A stretch of DNA of 64,000 nt from Rhinopithecus roxellana. Lineage: Eukaryota; Chordata; Mammalia; Primates; Cercopithecidae. How positions within the stretch are numbered: the first letter of the stretch is position 1; the number at the start of each line of letters is the position of its first letter. The notes below the pieces were generated by a model that saw only the letters and a list, made by a program, of their open reading frames with translations, did no database searches and was not told where the DNA came from. Location: the NCBI RefSeq assembly GCF_007565055.1, contig NC_044554.1, positions 138,073,463-138,137,462 on the forward strand, given 5' to 3'. Shown here one piece after another: positions 22,953 through 34,826 of this stretch. Both the position numbers and the translations under genes were made by a program.

Positions 22953-23439
22953 GTAATACATATACAACATGCAACACCATGCAGCCATAAAAAAGACTAA
23001 AATCATGTCCTTGGCAGCAACATGGATGCAAATAGAGGCCATTATCCTAAACAAACTAATGCAGAAACAGAAAACCAAATACTGCATGTTCTCACTTATA
23101 AGGGCAAGCTGAACACTGGGTACCCACAGACATAAAGATGGGAAAAATAGACACTAGGGACAGGGACTACTGAAGGGGGAAGGAAAGAAGAGGGTAAGGA
23201 TTGAAAAACTACCTATTGGGTACCATGCTCACTATCTGGGTGACAATATCATTTGTACCTCAAACCTGAGCATCGTGCGATGTACCTTTGTAACAAACCT
23301 GCACATGTATTCCTTGAATCTAAAATAAAAGTTGAGATTTTTTTTTTAAATAGAATTGTAGGTTCTTCAACAACGCAGATGGTTAAAAAGCAAGAGAAAA
23401 TAGAGTGGCTAGTTTGCTAAATCACTTTACATTGGCCTT

Positions 23440-26400
23440 CTTTACATATCAAAAGACAAACTGAGGGCCTCTTCTGAATACAATTAGATTGAAAGTAAAA
23501 GGATAGAAAATAATATATCCTACAAGTAGCAACCAAAAGAAAGGTGGTATGGTTGTACTACTATCAAACAAAGAAGAACTTAAAACATAAAAGTCTTACC
23601 AGAGATGAGGGACACTTTATAATGATAAAAGGGTCAATCCATGAGGAAGATAAAGCAATTGTAACATAATTGAACCTAATAACAGAGCACTGAAATATAT
23701 GAAGCAAAATCCAGCAGAAACTGAGGGGAAAAAATACATATTTTAACAATAACAATTGGAGTCTTTAATATCCCACTTTCAATATCAATTTTAAAAACAG
23801 GCAGCATAATAAATAAATAAAAATCAGAACAACCATATAAACCAACTTGACCTAGCAGACATCTATAAACACTATTCCTAAAAATATTAGAATATAATTT
23901 TTCTCCAAGTACACATGGAATATTCACCAAAATAGACAATCTACTAGACCATAAAACAAACCTTGATAAATTTAAACAGAAAGCTGGGCATGGTGGTACG
24001 TTCCTATAAACCCAGCTACTTGGGAGGTTCAGGTGGGAGAATTGCTTCAGTCCAGGAGTTCAAATCCAGCCTAGGCAACATAGTAAGAGCCTACTTCTAA
24101 AAATAAAATAATATAAAATTAAAACAAAATTCAAAAAGATGAAATTCATACAAAGTATGTTCTCTGATCACAATGGAATGAAATTAGAACTCTATAACAA
24201 TGAAATTTAAGAAAACCTTACAAATATGTGGAAATTAAACAACCAAAATAATCACTGAGTTAAAGAATAAAAGAAAAAGAAAACTAAAAAATACTTGGAG
24301 AAATGTTAAAATGAAAATACAACATACCAAAATGTATGGAATGCTGCTACAGTAATGCGTGGAAGGACATGTATAGACAGGAATACGCCTATAGTATAGG
24401 AGAAAAAGATATGAACATAACAAGTTAACCTTGCACCTTAAGACACTGGAAAAATAAGAGCATACTAAACCTAAAGGAAGAAGAAGGAAGGAAATTTTAA
24501 AGACTGGAAGGAAAACTGATGAAACTGAGTATAGAAAAACAATAGAGAAAAATCAGTGAAACCAAAAGCTGGTTCTTTGAAAGAATCAACAAAACTGACA
24601 GATCTCTAACTAGATTTATTGAGAAAAAAAGAGAGAAAGATTCAAATTACTATAAGCAGGAATGAAATAGGGGACACCACTGCAAACCTTATTAAGGGAT
24701 ACTATGACTGTTATACACCAATAATTAGATAACTTAGATGAGATTGGCAAATTCCTAAAAAGACACAAACTACAGAAAGAACTCAAGAAGAAAAATAAAA
24801 TCCAAATAGATTTATAACAAGTAAAAAGATCAAATCAGTCAAAAAACTATCCACAAATAAAAGACCTGGCTCACATGGCATAATGCTAAATTCTACCAAA
24901 CATTTGAAAAAGAATTACCCCCGATTCCTCTGAAACACTTTCAAAAAAAATAGAAGAAGATGGAACACTTTCCACCTCATTGTATGAGCCCAGTATCATA
25001 GCCCATTATTATGGTTACCCTGACACCAAAGCCAGAAAAATATATAACAAGAAAAGATGACTACAAACCAACATATCTCTGGAATATGGATGAAAAAATC
25101 TTCAGCAAACTGAATCCAGAAACATAAAATATACATGCATAAAAATTATAACCAAGTGAAATTTATTCCAGGAACACAAGGTTGGTTTAATATCTAAAAT
25201 TGAATTGCTATAATATACCATATAGATAGCATAGAAGTAAAAATCCACATGTTCATCTCAATAGACACAGAAAAAGCATTTTAAAAAAATTCAACACCTC
25301 TTCACGATAAAAACTCTCAACAAACTAGGAATAGAAGGAAGTTTCCTCAACTTGATAAAGGATATATACAAAACACCCACAACTTACGTTTTATGTGATA
25401 AAGAAAGACTTGGTGATTTCCTGTAAAATCAGGAACAAGACAAGGATATCTACTCTCACCATATCAATTCCACATTGTACTTTAGAATAGCTAATTCTAC
25501 CCAGAGGGGCTAGCCAAGATAAATAAATAGAAGATATCCAGATTGGAAAGGAATAAGTAATACTATCTCCATATAGAAAACTCTAAGGAATCAACTTAAA
25601 AAACTACAGTATAGTATTCCCTCAATATCCACAGGAGATTATTTCCAGGACCCATAGAATGTGAGAAAATAATTGCAAATCACATATCCAATAAGAGAAT
25701 TATATCTGGAATATGCAAATAACTTACACAACTCAATAAGAAAAAGGTCAACTACCCATTTTTTTTAAATGGCAAAGGATCTAAGTAATTATTTCTCTGA
25801 AGAGGATAAGCTAAATGTCTAATAAGAACATTAAAATGCTTGATACCGTTAGCCATTAGGAAAATGACAATCAAGCTACAATGAAATACCACTTTACAAC
25901 CATGAGGATGGGTAGAATCCAAATGTCAGTTAATAAAAAGTATTGATGGAAACATGAAGAAGTTAGAAACTTCATACACTGTTGCAGAAACACAAAACAG
26001 CACAGCTACTTTGGAAAACATCCTGGCTGTTCCTTAAGTAGTTAATCATAGAATTACCCTATGACCCGGTATTTCCACTCCTAGGCATATATCTCAGAGA
26101 AATGAAAACACATATCCAAACAAAACTTGTACCTCGGTGTTTATAGCAGCATTATTTATAATAGCCAAAAGGTGGAAACAACCCAAATGTTCATCTTCTA
26201 ATTCATCAACTAATGAATGTACATACCAAATGTAGTATATCCACACAATGGAACTATATTCTATCTTAAAAAGAAATGAAGTACTGGCACATGCTACAAG
26301 ATGAATGAACATTGAAAACGTTGTGCTAGGTGAAGTAGGCAAGTCACAAAAGACAACCTATTATATGATTCAATTTGTATAAAATATCCAGAATAGGTAA

Positions 26401-26675
26401 ATGCAATGAGACAGAAAGTAGATTAGTAATTCCTTATAGCTGGGGAGGAAGGGAGGGTGATAGAGGGTATGGGGCATGATAACCAAAGGTACAGTATTTC
26501 TTCTTGAATTGATAAAAATGTTCTAAAATTGACTGTGGTCATGGTTGCATATACCTGTAAATATACTCTGAATATACACATATCTGTGAAAATGAAAAAC
26601 CATAGAGTCACACACTTTAAGTGAGTGATTTGTATGGTATATGAACATCTTAATAAAGCTATTTGAAAAAAGAAG
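23440..26675 (+). mobile_element. Old L1M-type copy, sense
   Basis: Covers the endonuclease end, reverse transcriptase and C-terminal parts of ORF2 as a decayed sequence, ending 'ttaataaagctatttgaaaa' near 26670. Interrupted by an Alu monomer at 23983. Near 25620-25670 the ORF2 text jumps, with an intervening stretch resembling a DNA-transposon end, which points to an internal deletion. Confidence 0.8.
23983..24125 (+). mobile_element. Alu monomer (FLAM-like)
   Basis: 'gctgggcatggtggtacg' start and a single left-arm-like monomer, ending in an A-rich tail (24105-24125). Lies inside the old L1. Confidence 0.75.
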
Positions 26676-26679
26676 TCTC

Positions 26680-27540
26680 AATAAATGTATTTTCCATTCA
26701 CCTCGTCTTCTAGTTTTACTCTATTAAATATAAAGAACTTATAAATGTTACCAATGTTATGAACTTAAAACCTGGTAATGGGTAATATTTGTCTTCAGTA
26801 GAGAGATTACAAAGCTATTATACAGAGGCAGAAAGGTGTTATGTGGTGTATAGTAAACATGAAATCATTTTCCTTTATAAACAGTCGGTCATTTTTTTCC
26901 TGGAAATATTTATCTAACTGTAATGAATAGAAGTATGGTTTTACAAGTATTTTTTAAAGTTGTTCATAAAGATTTAGTAAATCTGTAAGCAAACTGAAGA
27001 AGGACCAGAAAAAATATCATTCAGAAAATAATACATTTGATTTTAGCATTTTATTTTTAAGTTTTGCATGGGATAGTGTTTGTATTACCCTTTTCCAAAG
27101 CAAACTTACATCGGCAAAATGGGTTAAGACTTAAAAAATGATAAGACAAAACTATACCCTTGACTGTTACAAATGTAGGTAATTTTTTTTCAAACTGCAG
27201 ATAGCTGAACACATATCAGACTTATTTCTGAAAAACGTAAGGAAACTTGCAATATAAGAACAAGTCCCCCTTCGTTAATATTCCTATCTGTACCAACACA
27301 AAAAACAAGCAGGAAGGGCTAGTGAAAGTTTTAGTTTAACTTCACTGTATTTTAAACTAAGTGTTCTTGATCATGGATTAAAGAAGTAGGAGGGGAGTAT
27401 TCGCTCCACAGAGATGTCTTCTGCAGTGGCAAAACTGATTCTAACATATATATACAAAAACCATAATACAGTGTAATACGGATATGCCAAACTTAAGTTG
27501 GTGATTTATTGTAGGGATAAAATGTTCACCAATGAATTAT
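26680..27540. other. VWDE intron 1, no recognised element
   Basis: AT-rich sequence leading up to the CpG-rich promoter region. Nothing identifiable. Confidence 0.45.
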
Positions 27541-28360
27541 TTCCGAGGGTCGGGTTAGAGGTGGAATTCGTGCAGTTTGGAATTCAACTCTGTTTCGAGA
27601 ATTCGGGTCTACTAGCGGCTAGGATACCTGGCAGATCCGGCCAAAGTTTCTCACAGTAAATTAAAAATCAAAGAGCAGAATATCAACAGGAAACAACCAA
27701 AAACAGAACCGAGGGTCGTAGAGTAAGAGGAGGCAACAACAGCATGTGCGCAAAAGAAAACTGAAGCGTAATAGGCTAGAAATTGACCACTTCAAGGACA
27801 GCGGAGGGACAGAGCGGAGGCGGGTGAGGAACAAACATCGCATGCGGCCTTAAAACGCACAGGGACGCTCCCCATGTCAGGGGAGAAGTCTGGCCCAGTC
27901 CTTCCACCGCCCAGGCGGCGCCCCTGCGCGCCCACCGCCGCGAGCCCTACCTCGCCGTCCTTCCCCCGGGGCCAGGAGCATCAGCGCGGTCGCCAGCACC
28001 CAGGCTCCGCCAGGCATCGCTGCTTCCGCGGGTGGGGCGAAGGGCGTCGCAGAGCCTGGGCCGCGAGTGACAGGAGGATGGGGCCACCGCAGCCCCTCGG
28101 TCTTCCTTTCTTGGATTTTCTCAGTCTGTTCCTGCTTGGAACAGGGAAGCTCCGCGTCCTGGTTCTGTGGCGCAGCCAGTCCTTTCGTTGGTAGAGCCTT
28201 CGCGCAGTCCCTCTAGGACTCCTCCCTTCCCATTTTGGCGGCCGGCGGACCTGAAAGCCACGCCCAACCTGTCCCCATAGCCCAGCGAGTCCTGGCAGTG
28301 GTTCCGTCGCCTTGGATGTCATCGTGCAGTCGCACAGCCAGGAGTCAAACTACCGGGATG
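27540..28360 (-). promoter_or_regulatory. VWDE: CpG-rich promoter region of VWDE
   Basis: An island of high G+C and many CpGs in an otherwise AT-rich window, densest at 27850-28310. It contains the VWDE start codon (28017) and a GC-box-like CCACGCCC at about 28258-28265. The transcription start is not visible; the 5' UTR would lie to the right of 28017. No TATA box near the start codon was seen, as is usual for CpG promoters. The plus-strand frame at 27874-28194 is a by-product of the composition. Transcription in the other direction is possible but unsupported. Confidence 0.7.
27951..28017 (-). CDS. VWDE: VWDE exon 1, signal peptide
   Basis: 67 nt from the ATG at 28017 to a donor GGCGAG|GTAGGG at 27951/27950. 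It encodes 22 residues beginning MPGGAWVLATALMLL: a short N-terminus, a hydrophobic core and a small/charged exit region, the look of a secretory signal peptide, so the product enters the secretory pathway. The exon ends in phase 1, the phase commonly found just after signal peptides, and the single base left over joins exon 2 to give an in-frame Ala. The start context is GCAGCGATGC. The assignment to VWDE depends on the phase match with exons 2 and 3 on the same strand and on recall of the family N-terminus. Intron 1 is about 10 kb. Confidence 0.82.
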
Positions 28361-28870
28361 TAGCTCTCGGTGTGCTGCGTCTTGCTGTTCTAACAGAGGC
28401 TGTATGAAAACTTGGTAATCCTAGAAACTGCTCAGATGGACCTCCCGTAAAAGAAGCCCCACAAGGTTCCGTTGAAAGAGGCAGTTTCCCATGATTGTAT
28501 CTTCAGACGGATTCCTAACTGCGCAATTGGCGTTGCTGGTTTGCACCGGAAGGCGAAGGCGCTGAAGATGCTCCTGTCACCTTAGATCTCAGTGATGAAC
28601 GACACTAGGAGGGAGTAGACACTAACGTTGCAACAGTAGATGCCCTTTCTTCTGCCCTGTGACAGTTTTTCAGAAGTAGAAAGGACTGCGTTTAGACACT
28701 AGCCAAACCATGAGGTTTGTCATCCGTATTTGCCGGTGATTCCCAGAGCTCTTACAGTTGTCCAGTGATGACCCAGGACCCTTTAGCACGTGGCCACACG
28801 GCTCCCAAGGTTGACCTGGGAGTTATTAGATCAGAGAGCTCTAATGTCTTCCCCCAACCCTCGTCTTTAC
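28360..28870. other. Non-repetitive DNA upstream of VWDE
   Basis: Moderate G+C sequence just upstream of the promoter. No gene or repeat recognised; could include proximal regulatory sequence. Confidence 0.4.
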
Positions 28871-28871
28871 G

Positions 28872-29041
28872 TTTTGTTTTGTTTTGTTTTGTTCGAGACA
28901 GGGTCTCACTCTGTCACCCAGGCTGGAGTGCAGTCTCACAATCACAGCTCTCTGGAGCTTTGAACTCCTGGCGTCAAGCAATCCTCCCCCTCAGCCTCCC
29001 AAAATGTTGGGATTACAGGCGTGAGCCACCGTGCCAGGTCT
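28872..29041 (-). mobile_element. Alu-related monomer, antisense
   Basis: Poly-T side with GTTTT repeats, 'gagacagggtctcactctgt', then 'gggattacaggcgtgagcca'. Much of the central part of a full dimer is missing, so this is a monomer or deleted AluJ-like copy. Confidence 0.85.
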
Positions 29042-30098
29042 AAGCTTTTCAGAAGTATTGTTGCCTCTGCAGAGGAACAGGGTCCTTTTTTCAACAGATT
29101 CTACATCTTTTTATGCCTGGAAATGAAACCTCACTCTCCTAGTTTTTCCCTGACTGTCTCATTCCTTGAGTCTCCCATTCATCACCTTGCACTTGGTTCT
29201 CACAGAGCCTTTACCTGAGAGGAAAGGGGACACTGGTCAGAAGAGGGTAGTTTGGGGGTCCAAGTGGGCACCAAGTTTCCATCCACAAATTTGGAGGCTC
29301 AAGGTTGGCTTAGGCATGGTGGTGGAAACAGGAGGTGTCCGAATGCATAAAGAAGTTTTTTTTTTAATTATATATAAATTTTTATTTTTAATTTGAAAGG
29401 TAAATTAATATTTAAAATTTTTAAACATCATCTCCAAAGTAAAAATATTAACCCATATTGGAAAATAATTTCTTTTTGGTACACAATACTTGTGTATAGC
29501 CTTCTTTCAAATGCTGAAAGGGCGCCCAATTTTCTGGATTAAAAATAAAATATTACTTTTTGGTGGAGGGTAGGCAGGTGATTTTTATCTTAAGGCCTAA
29601 ATATGGAAGGGCAATATAATGTAGGCACAATGCAAACCCAGAGATTTGTTAGTGTACAGTATGTCTTTTGTTTCTGCTTATAAAACTCTAATAAAACAGA
29701 GATAAGAAATTAAATGTCAGTTTTCTCAATCTATATGTGAAATCACCAGGAACAAAGTAATTTGATGAGAATCAAATTATAGCAGGTCTTCTGTGAATTT
29801 ATTTTCTAGCAGTATCTATATAAATGTAGTAAACTTTTATACTTTCTTGGAGGACAACATTACTAATCTGACTTCCATCAAAATACAATTTTAGGTATTG
29901 TATTCCTTATTTTTTTCTTCAGTTTTTGATTGTTTATGAGTTTATGAGTTTACAATAGACTTGGACCAAAACACAACTTCCCTCCATGTAAGATGGAAAA
30001 AAATAAAAGCAACTTAAGAATTTTTTTTTTCAAGTCTCAGTGGAAAATGTATCTAACCTGGCCTGGATCTGCAGGAATGTATTGATTAAATGTTAGTT
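29042..30098. other. Intergenic DNA, unrecognised
   Basis: Mostly AT-rich. No coding frame with character and no repeat I can name. Confidence 0.45.
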
Positions 30099-30099
30099 A

Positions 30100-30388
30100 T
30101 ATCATGCCCGTAATCCCAGCACTTTGGGAGGCCGAGGTGGGTGGATCACGTGAGGTCAGGAGTTCAAGACCAGCCTGGCCAACATGGTGAAACCCTATCT
30201 GTACTAAAAATATAAAAAATTAGACAGGCATGGTGGCATTTGCCTGTAGTCCCATCTACTTGGGAGACTGAGGCGGGAAAATCATTTGAGCCCAGGAGGC
30301 GGAGGTTGCAGTGAGCCAAGATAGCTCCTCTGCACTCCAGCCTGGGCAACAGAGCAAAACTTCATCTCAAAAAAAAAAAAAAAAAAAT
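30100..30388 (+). mobile_element. Alu, slightly 5'-truncated
   Basis: Starts at the 'cgtaatcccagcactttggg' part, missing the first 15-20 bases of the consensus, and continues through both monomers to an A tail of about 19. Confidence 0.9.
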
Positions 30389-30784
30389 TTGTTATAGAAC
30401 TGTGTGAAAAACAAAAAGTAATAAAAATGATGTTTTAATCTATGTCTCATGAAGTTAATCAAAAATTGGTATAAGATTCTTTTTTATATTTTTATATTTT
30501 TTAAAATTAAAAACAATGGATACATGGTACCCCAATTATAGAGAGTGACAGCACTTGTAAAATGCAGTAAATATCACTGAGAAGAATAATAAGAATGTCA
30601 TAGGGAAGATGAAATGAAGCCAAGTGCTAATAAGTACAATATAGCTTAAATTAAAAGAAAAGATTAACAGGAGAAAAATTTCAAATGATAATTTTCTAGG
30701 AAAAGGAAATAACTCAGTTCTTGTCAGATTAATTTAAAAAATGATGAGCTTCAATGGAAAAAAAAAAAAAAAACAAATTCAGGG

Positions 30785-31070
30785 GGCAGAAAAGCCCAGT
30801 GATTAAGTTCACAAATCCTAAGTTAAAAATACCTGGGCTGTAATTCTAGATCCGCTACCTATTTAACAGAATTGTAGGCTTGAACAGCACACTCAACTCC
30901 TCTTAACCTCATTTTTTCTGTCCTATATAAATGATAATAATAGTACCCCATAGAGTTGAAGACTCAAAAGTGTGTGTGCATGCCTTTGTCTGGGTGTTAG
31001 GGTGGAAGAGGGTCTGGAGAAAGAGCACTCAGAATAGCGTTTGGTCCAGAGTAGCTATTATGATTGAATG
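30785..31070 (+). repeat. MIR-like SINE
   Basis: 'agcccagtgattaagttcac', 'tacctgggctgtaattctag', 'acctcattttttctgtcc', 'aatgataataatagtacccc' in MIR order. Confidence 0.65.
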
Positions 31071-31229
31071 TAACAGTTTACTGTTATTAGAACAGGGGTA
31101 AAATTCTACATAATTATACTTTTTCATATCTTATTATGTAAAGGTGCATCATTTCTCGGCACTACTCTATTACAGTGTCTACATAGTTTGGAGTAAACTT
31201 CCTGGAAAATACATATTTATGTAACATAT

Positions 31230-31935
31230 GAATTCCTCATCCCATGTTTTACTAAATGAGTGAGCCCGTTTCCAGAAATGTAAAATTGGTAGGATTGCTT
31301 TGGGGTTTGTTTGAGCTGAACACAAGTACACTCAGAAGCAGAGACTAAAACATACAGCATCTCCTTGGTCATTACGTTTAACGTCACTTTGTTATAACAT
31401 TGATGGAAAAAATCGATTTCTAGCAGGGGCCAATGTCGAGGTGGAATTGGCACGTTCTTTCCATGTCTGTGTGGGTCTTTTCTGGGTACTCCCATTTGCC
31501 TCCACTTCTCAATGCTCTCTGTGTTGGGTGAATTGGCGTGTCGTGTCTACATAGGCCCTGTCTGAGTGATTGTGGTTGGGTGTGTGAGTGTGCCCTGTAG
31601 TGGGATGGCTTCCCATAGAAAGCTGATTTACATCTCATGCCCTGAGCGGCTGGGATGGCCACCTGTGACACTGAACTGGAGTAAGGAGGTAAATAATTAT
31701 CTTGTTTTCATTAATCTTGATTCAATATAAGTATAGTTTATTTAAACGTTTAATATTAGAAGTATTTTGGTCTTTTTTTAGAAGTTGGCGATGTTTTTGT
31801 AACCAGAAATATGGTATGGTAATTTAACTCATGTTGATATCAATTCGTCTGTAGTAAAACTGGTTTCATTGTATGTTGTTTCACTTTACATCACAGTTTT
31901 CAATAACCTGTGGACAACGTTGAGGACTCAACTGT
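31230..31935 (-). repeat. Old LTR-like repeat (MER21/ERVL-like), antisense
   Basis: The minus strand contains 'gaacgtgccaattccacc' and then 'gttataacaaagtgacgtta', phrases I associate with MER21-type ERVL LTRs. Boundaries and family are uncertain. The open frames at 31217-31671 (minus) belong to this repeat and look non-functional. Confidence 0.35.
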
Positions 31936-31939
31936 ACGT

Positions 31940-33100
31940 GACTGTAAGTGTGGACAAGTAATGAAAACTGATCAGCTGAGGGAGGAAAAAGATAAAAGTG
32001 GATGACCAAAATGAAGGTGAGGTGAGAAACATGTGAAAATAATAGAGAAACAGAGAAAAGCACCCATATGCGTGCACACACACACACACAAAGAGACAGA
32101 GACAGAGACAGACAGAGAGACAGAAAGAAAGATACGCTAATTCCTGATGACTTTCCATTCAACAGCTCCAGAATCTTTTGAGGACTGCCTATGTTTCCTG
32201 TGTTGGAGTTCCCTGAAATACCCCCAATACACTGCCTGTAAGTTAAGGTTAAGTTACTTTGAATTTGTTTCGCTGTTGTTGTTTACAACCAAAAAATACT
32301 GTCTAAAACTGTTTGAAAATATAAACTGTATAAATTATTAAATATTTGGTTGTGCTTATGCATTTGCCAGAAGAAATAGAAAAATGCACTTGAGATTTGT
32401 ATTGAGACATTACAGTGGTTTATTTAGGAGGAAATGGACTCGTCATTTGACCATGATAGAAGCTATCCAATCAAAAAGTTTCAGGGAAGAGTATGGTGTG
32501 TTCATTGCAGAATGAAAGAAAATCAGCAGTTAAGCTGATTTTGTTATGATAAGCTCAATACATTTCACAAGAAGATGATTCAGTGCTAGAAAGTCTGGAA
32601 TACCATTGGCTTTTCTTTCCAAGTAGCCATGACCACCTATAAATGATTAATAATTTCATTGTAGACAGTTACAGAGATTGTAACTGAAAATAGCTACAAA
32701 AAAGACAAAGATTCAGTGGTACTGAAGCCCAGTAATATTTGCCAAATGCACCCCATCTCTAATTCTCATTCATAGGCTGAACTTCCTCTCTTATAGCTTC
32801 TTTTCCTTTCTCTGCATTTAAAATTTCCTTCTTTTTAAAAGTTGAAAATGAATAAGAAAAAGCTGAATAGGAATGAAGAGAGAACCAATTTTGTTTCATT
32901 AAACATAGTAATAAAGAAAAACAGTTGATAGTTGAAAAGCGGATGCCCTAAAATCTGCATTATAAAAATGTTTTACCTGAAAAATGATCTGCTTCATACA
33001 GATCAAGAATTAGGGGGAAAAAAATGTAATTTTTAAAGGAAAGGAATTAAAGCAAATCACTTATTTAGTTGTCCCTAGAAAGCCCCTTTAAACTTGGTTC
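31940..33100. other. Intergenic DNA with small simple repeat
   Basis: No gene or interspersed repeat recognised apart from the CA/GACAGA repeat at 32073-32131. Confidence 0.45.
32073..32131. repeat. (CA)n-(GACAGA)n microsatellite
   Basis: About nine CA units followed by GAGACA/GACAGA purine-rich units. Confidence 0.9.
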
Positions 33101-33109
33101 CTCTTTTAG

Positions 33110-33925
33110 TCTTCCCTGTTTGGGAAAATGACACTATTGAGTATCCCTCATCACCAGCTAGGAAAAAGGCATGAGGCTCCTCCCTTCTCTCTCATTCATG
33201 ACTCCTCCTTTGTATTCAATCCATGAATAAGGAGTCCAAAGAAATCTCACACTCACCTGTTGCTCTGTGTCTTCTCTGCTACTCTGCTGGTCAAGCCTCC
33301 CCCATAACTTACGTGGATTACTGCAGAAAATACCATATTTTTTCTCTGAACTTCACTCAGGCCCCATCCAATCTACATCTCTGCCATATAATACCAGGAT
33401 AAGCTTTCAAGTTGTAAATCACACCATGTCCCTGCCCTAAAACCTTTCACTGGGCTCCCAAAGATAATGGGTAAAAATACCAGAAGACTGTGCAACAGCT
33501 AGCCCCTGCCTACCTGTTCAAACTCAAATGCATTGCTTTTCTCCCACTCCCACTCTCCCTCCTCAGCTCTCACATGTGCTATACTTCAACTCACTAGCCT
33601 TGTGAACATTCCTAAAAGTTCCTAAAAGAAGGCAACCATTGCCCCTGGCAGGATTGATTGTTTATCCTACAGGTCTCAGCTGAATTTCACCTCCCAAACA
33701 CCCTGTTTAAATTGGCTTCTTACCCCAGGTCATTCTCTAGTGTTACACTATTTGTTTCCATTTTAGAACTTAAACTAAATATTTAATCTGTATCTTTGCT
33801 TATTATCTGTTCATCGTCGTCGTTGTTGTTGTTGTTTTTGTTTTTACTAGAATATAAGGTCCATACAGATAGTGGTCATGGTTCTTTTACTCACCTTGCA
33901 GCATCCCTGACATGAACGAATCTAA
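33110..33925 (+). repeat. L2 (LINE2) fragment
   Basis: Ordered L2 phrases: 'ccctgccctaaaacctttca' / 'ctgggctcccaaag', 'gtctcagctgaatttcacct', 'tactagaatataaggtccat'. A GTC/GTT triplet repeat (33812-33840) lies near its 3' end. Confidence 0.7.
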
Positions 33926-34109
33926 GATTAGTATTTTTAAGGACAGAGTTCTAACAACGTCCACATTAAAAGAAGAAATGAAACTCTGACTCTAATTTTA
34001 CTGTACTTTAAATTAAATATCAATTCAACAGAAACACCCCAATTGACTTGGTGAAAAAATAAGTATTCAGGCTACATTTACTATCTTAGATGGTGGTTCT
34101 CAGTCCTTC

Positions 34110-34244
34110 AAACACTATGTTAGATTCTGATTGCCATTTTAACTAATTACCACAAATTTTGTAGCTTCGAACAACACTATTTTTCACTTGTTTATTTTAT
34201 CATATTACCTTATATGTCTGGAAGTCAGAAGTATGAAATGGGTT
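34110..34244 (+). mobile_element. MaLR (MLT1-like) LTR, left part
   Basis: 'taattaccacaaattttgta' and 'cttatatgtctggaagtcag' fit the front half of an old MaLR-type LTR. The match resumes at 37682 after an L1 insertion, with bases GTTTC repeated at the junctions. Confidence 0.5.
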
Positions 34245-34516
34245 TCTTCTTTCTTTATTTTATTGATTATTTGTTATTTATTTTCTGTTTTATTATTTCC
34301 TACTTTTATTATTTCTCAGCATTGAGGTGTAATTGATGAATAAAAATTGTTTATATTTATGTTGTTTGTTTGACTAATATCTCCTCATTTGTACAACGTG
34401 ACATTTCTATAAACATGTACATTGTGAAATGACTACAGAATCAAATTAATTAACATATCCATTACCTCACATAGTGAACCTTTGTGTGGGATGGCAACAC
34501 TTAAGATCTACTTTCT

Positions 34517-34826
34517 GGCCGGGCGCGGTGGCTCAAGCCTGTAATCCCAGCACTTTGGGAGGCCGAGACAGGCGGATCACAAGGTCAGGAGATCGAGACC
34601 ATCCTGGCTAACACGGTGAAACCCCGTCTCTACTAAAAAATACAAAAAACTAGCCGGGCGAGGTGGCGGGCGCCTGTAGTCCCAGCTACTCGGGAGGCTG
34701 AGGCTGGAGAATGGCGTAAACCCGGGAGGCGGAGCTTGCAGTGAGCGGAGATCTGGCCACTGCACTCCAGCCCGGGCGACAGAGCGAGACTCCGTCTCAA
34801 AAAAAAAAAAAAAAAAAAAAAAAAAA
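34517..34826 (+). mobile_element. Young AluY of Old World monkey type (AluYR-like)
   Basis: Full-length and close to consensus, with a pure A tail of about 29. Variants 'gctcaagcctgtaatcccag', 'gggcgaggtggcgggcgcc' and 'agatctggccactgcactcc' are those I associate with the cercopithecid AluYR subfamilies. Flanked by a perfect 14-bp duplication AAGATCTACTTTCT (34503-34516 and 34825-34838). Confidence 0.93.

Larger units (their letters stand above)
20695..23342 (+). mobile_element. 5'-truncated L1 3' half, split by Alu and LTR
   Basis: Starts inside ORF2 ('cattcccatggtttagaaga' corresponds to the reverse-transcriptase C-terminal side) and runs through the decayed ORF2 C-terminus (21586-22155 in broken frames), then the 3' UTR and an AAAATAAAAG end near 23330. 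Two later insertions interrupt it: an Alu (20741-21200) and a solo LTR (22451-22952). Protein fragments matching ORF2 confirm orientation. Older than the L1 at 4.2 kb. Confidence 0.85.

Noticed and set aside
27874..28322. Open frames on both strands (106 and 113 codons) in the CpG island
   Set aside because: They are explained by high G+C and overlap the VWDE promoter, exon 1 and 5' UTR; no domain or splice support.
31217..31671. Overlapping minus-strand frames of 92 and 83 codons
   Set aside because: Lie in an old LTR-like repeat; no coding signature.
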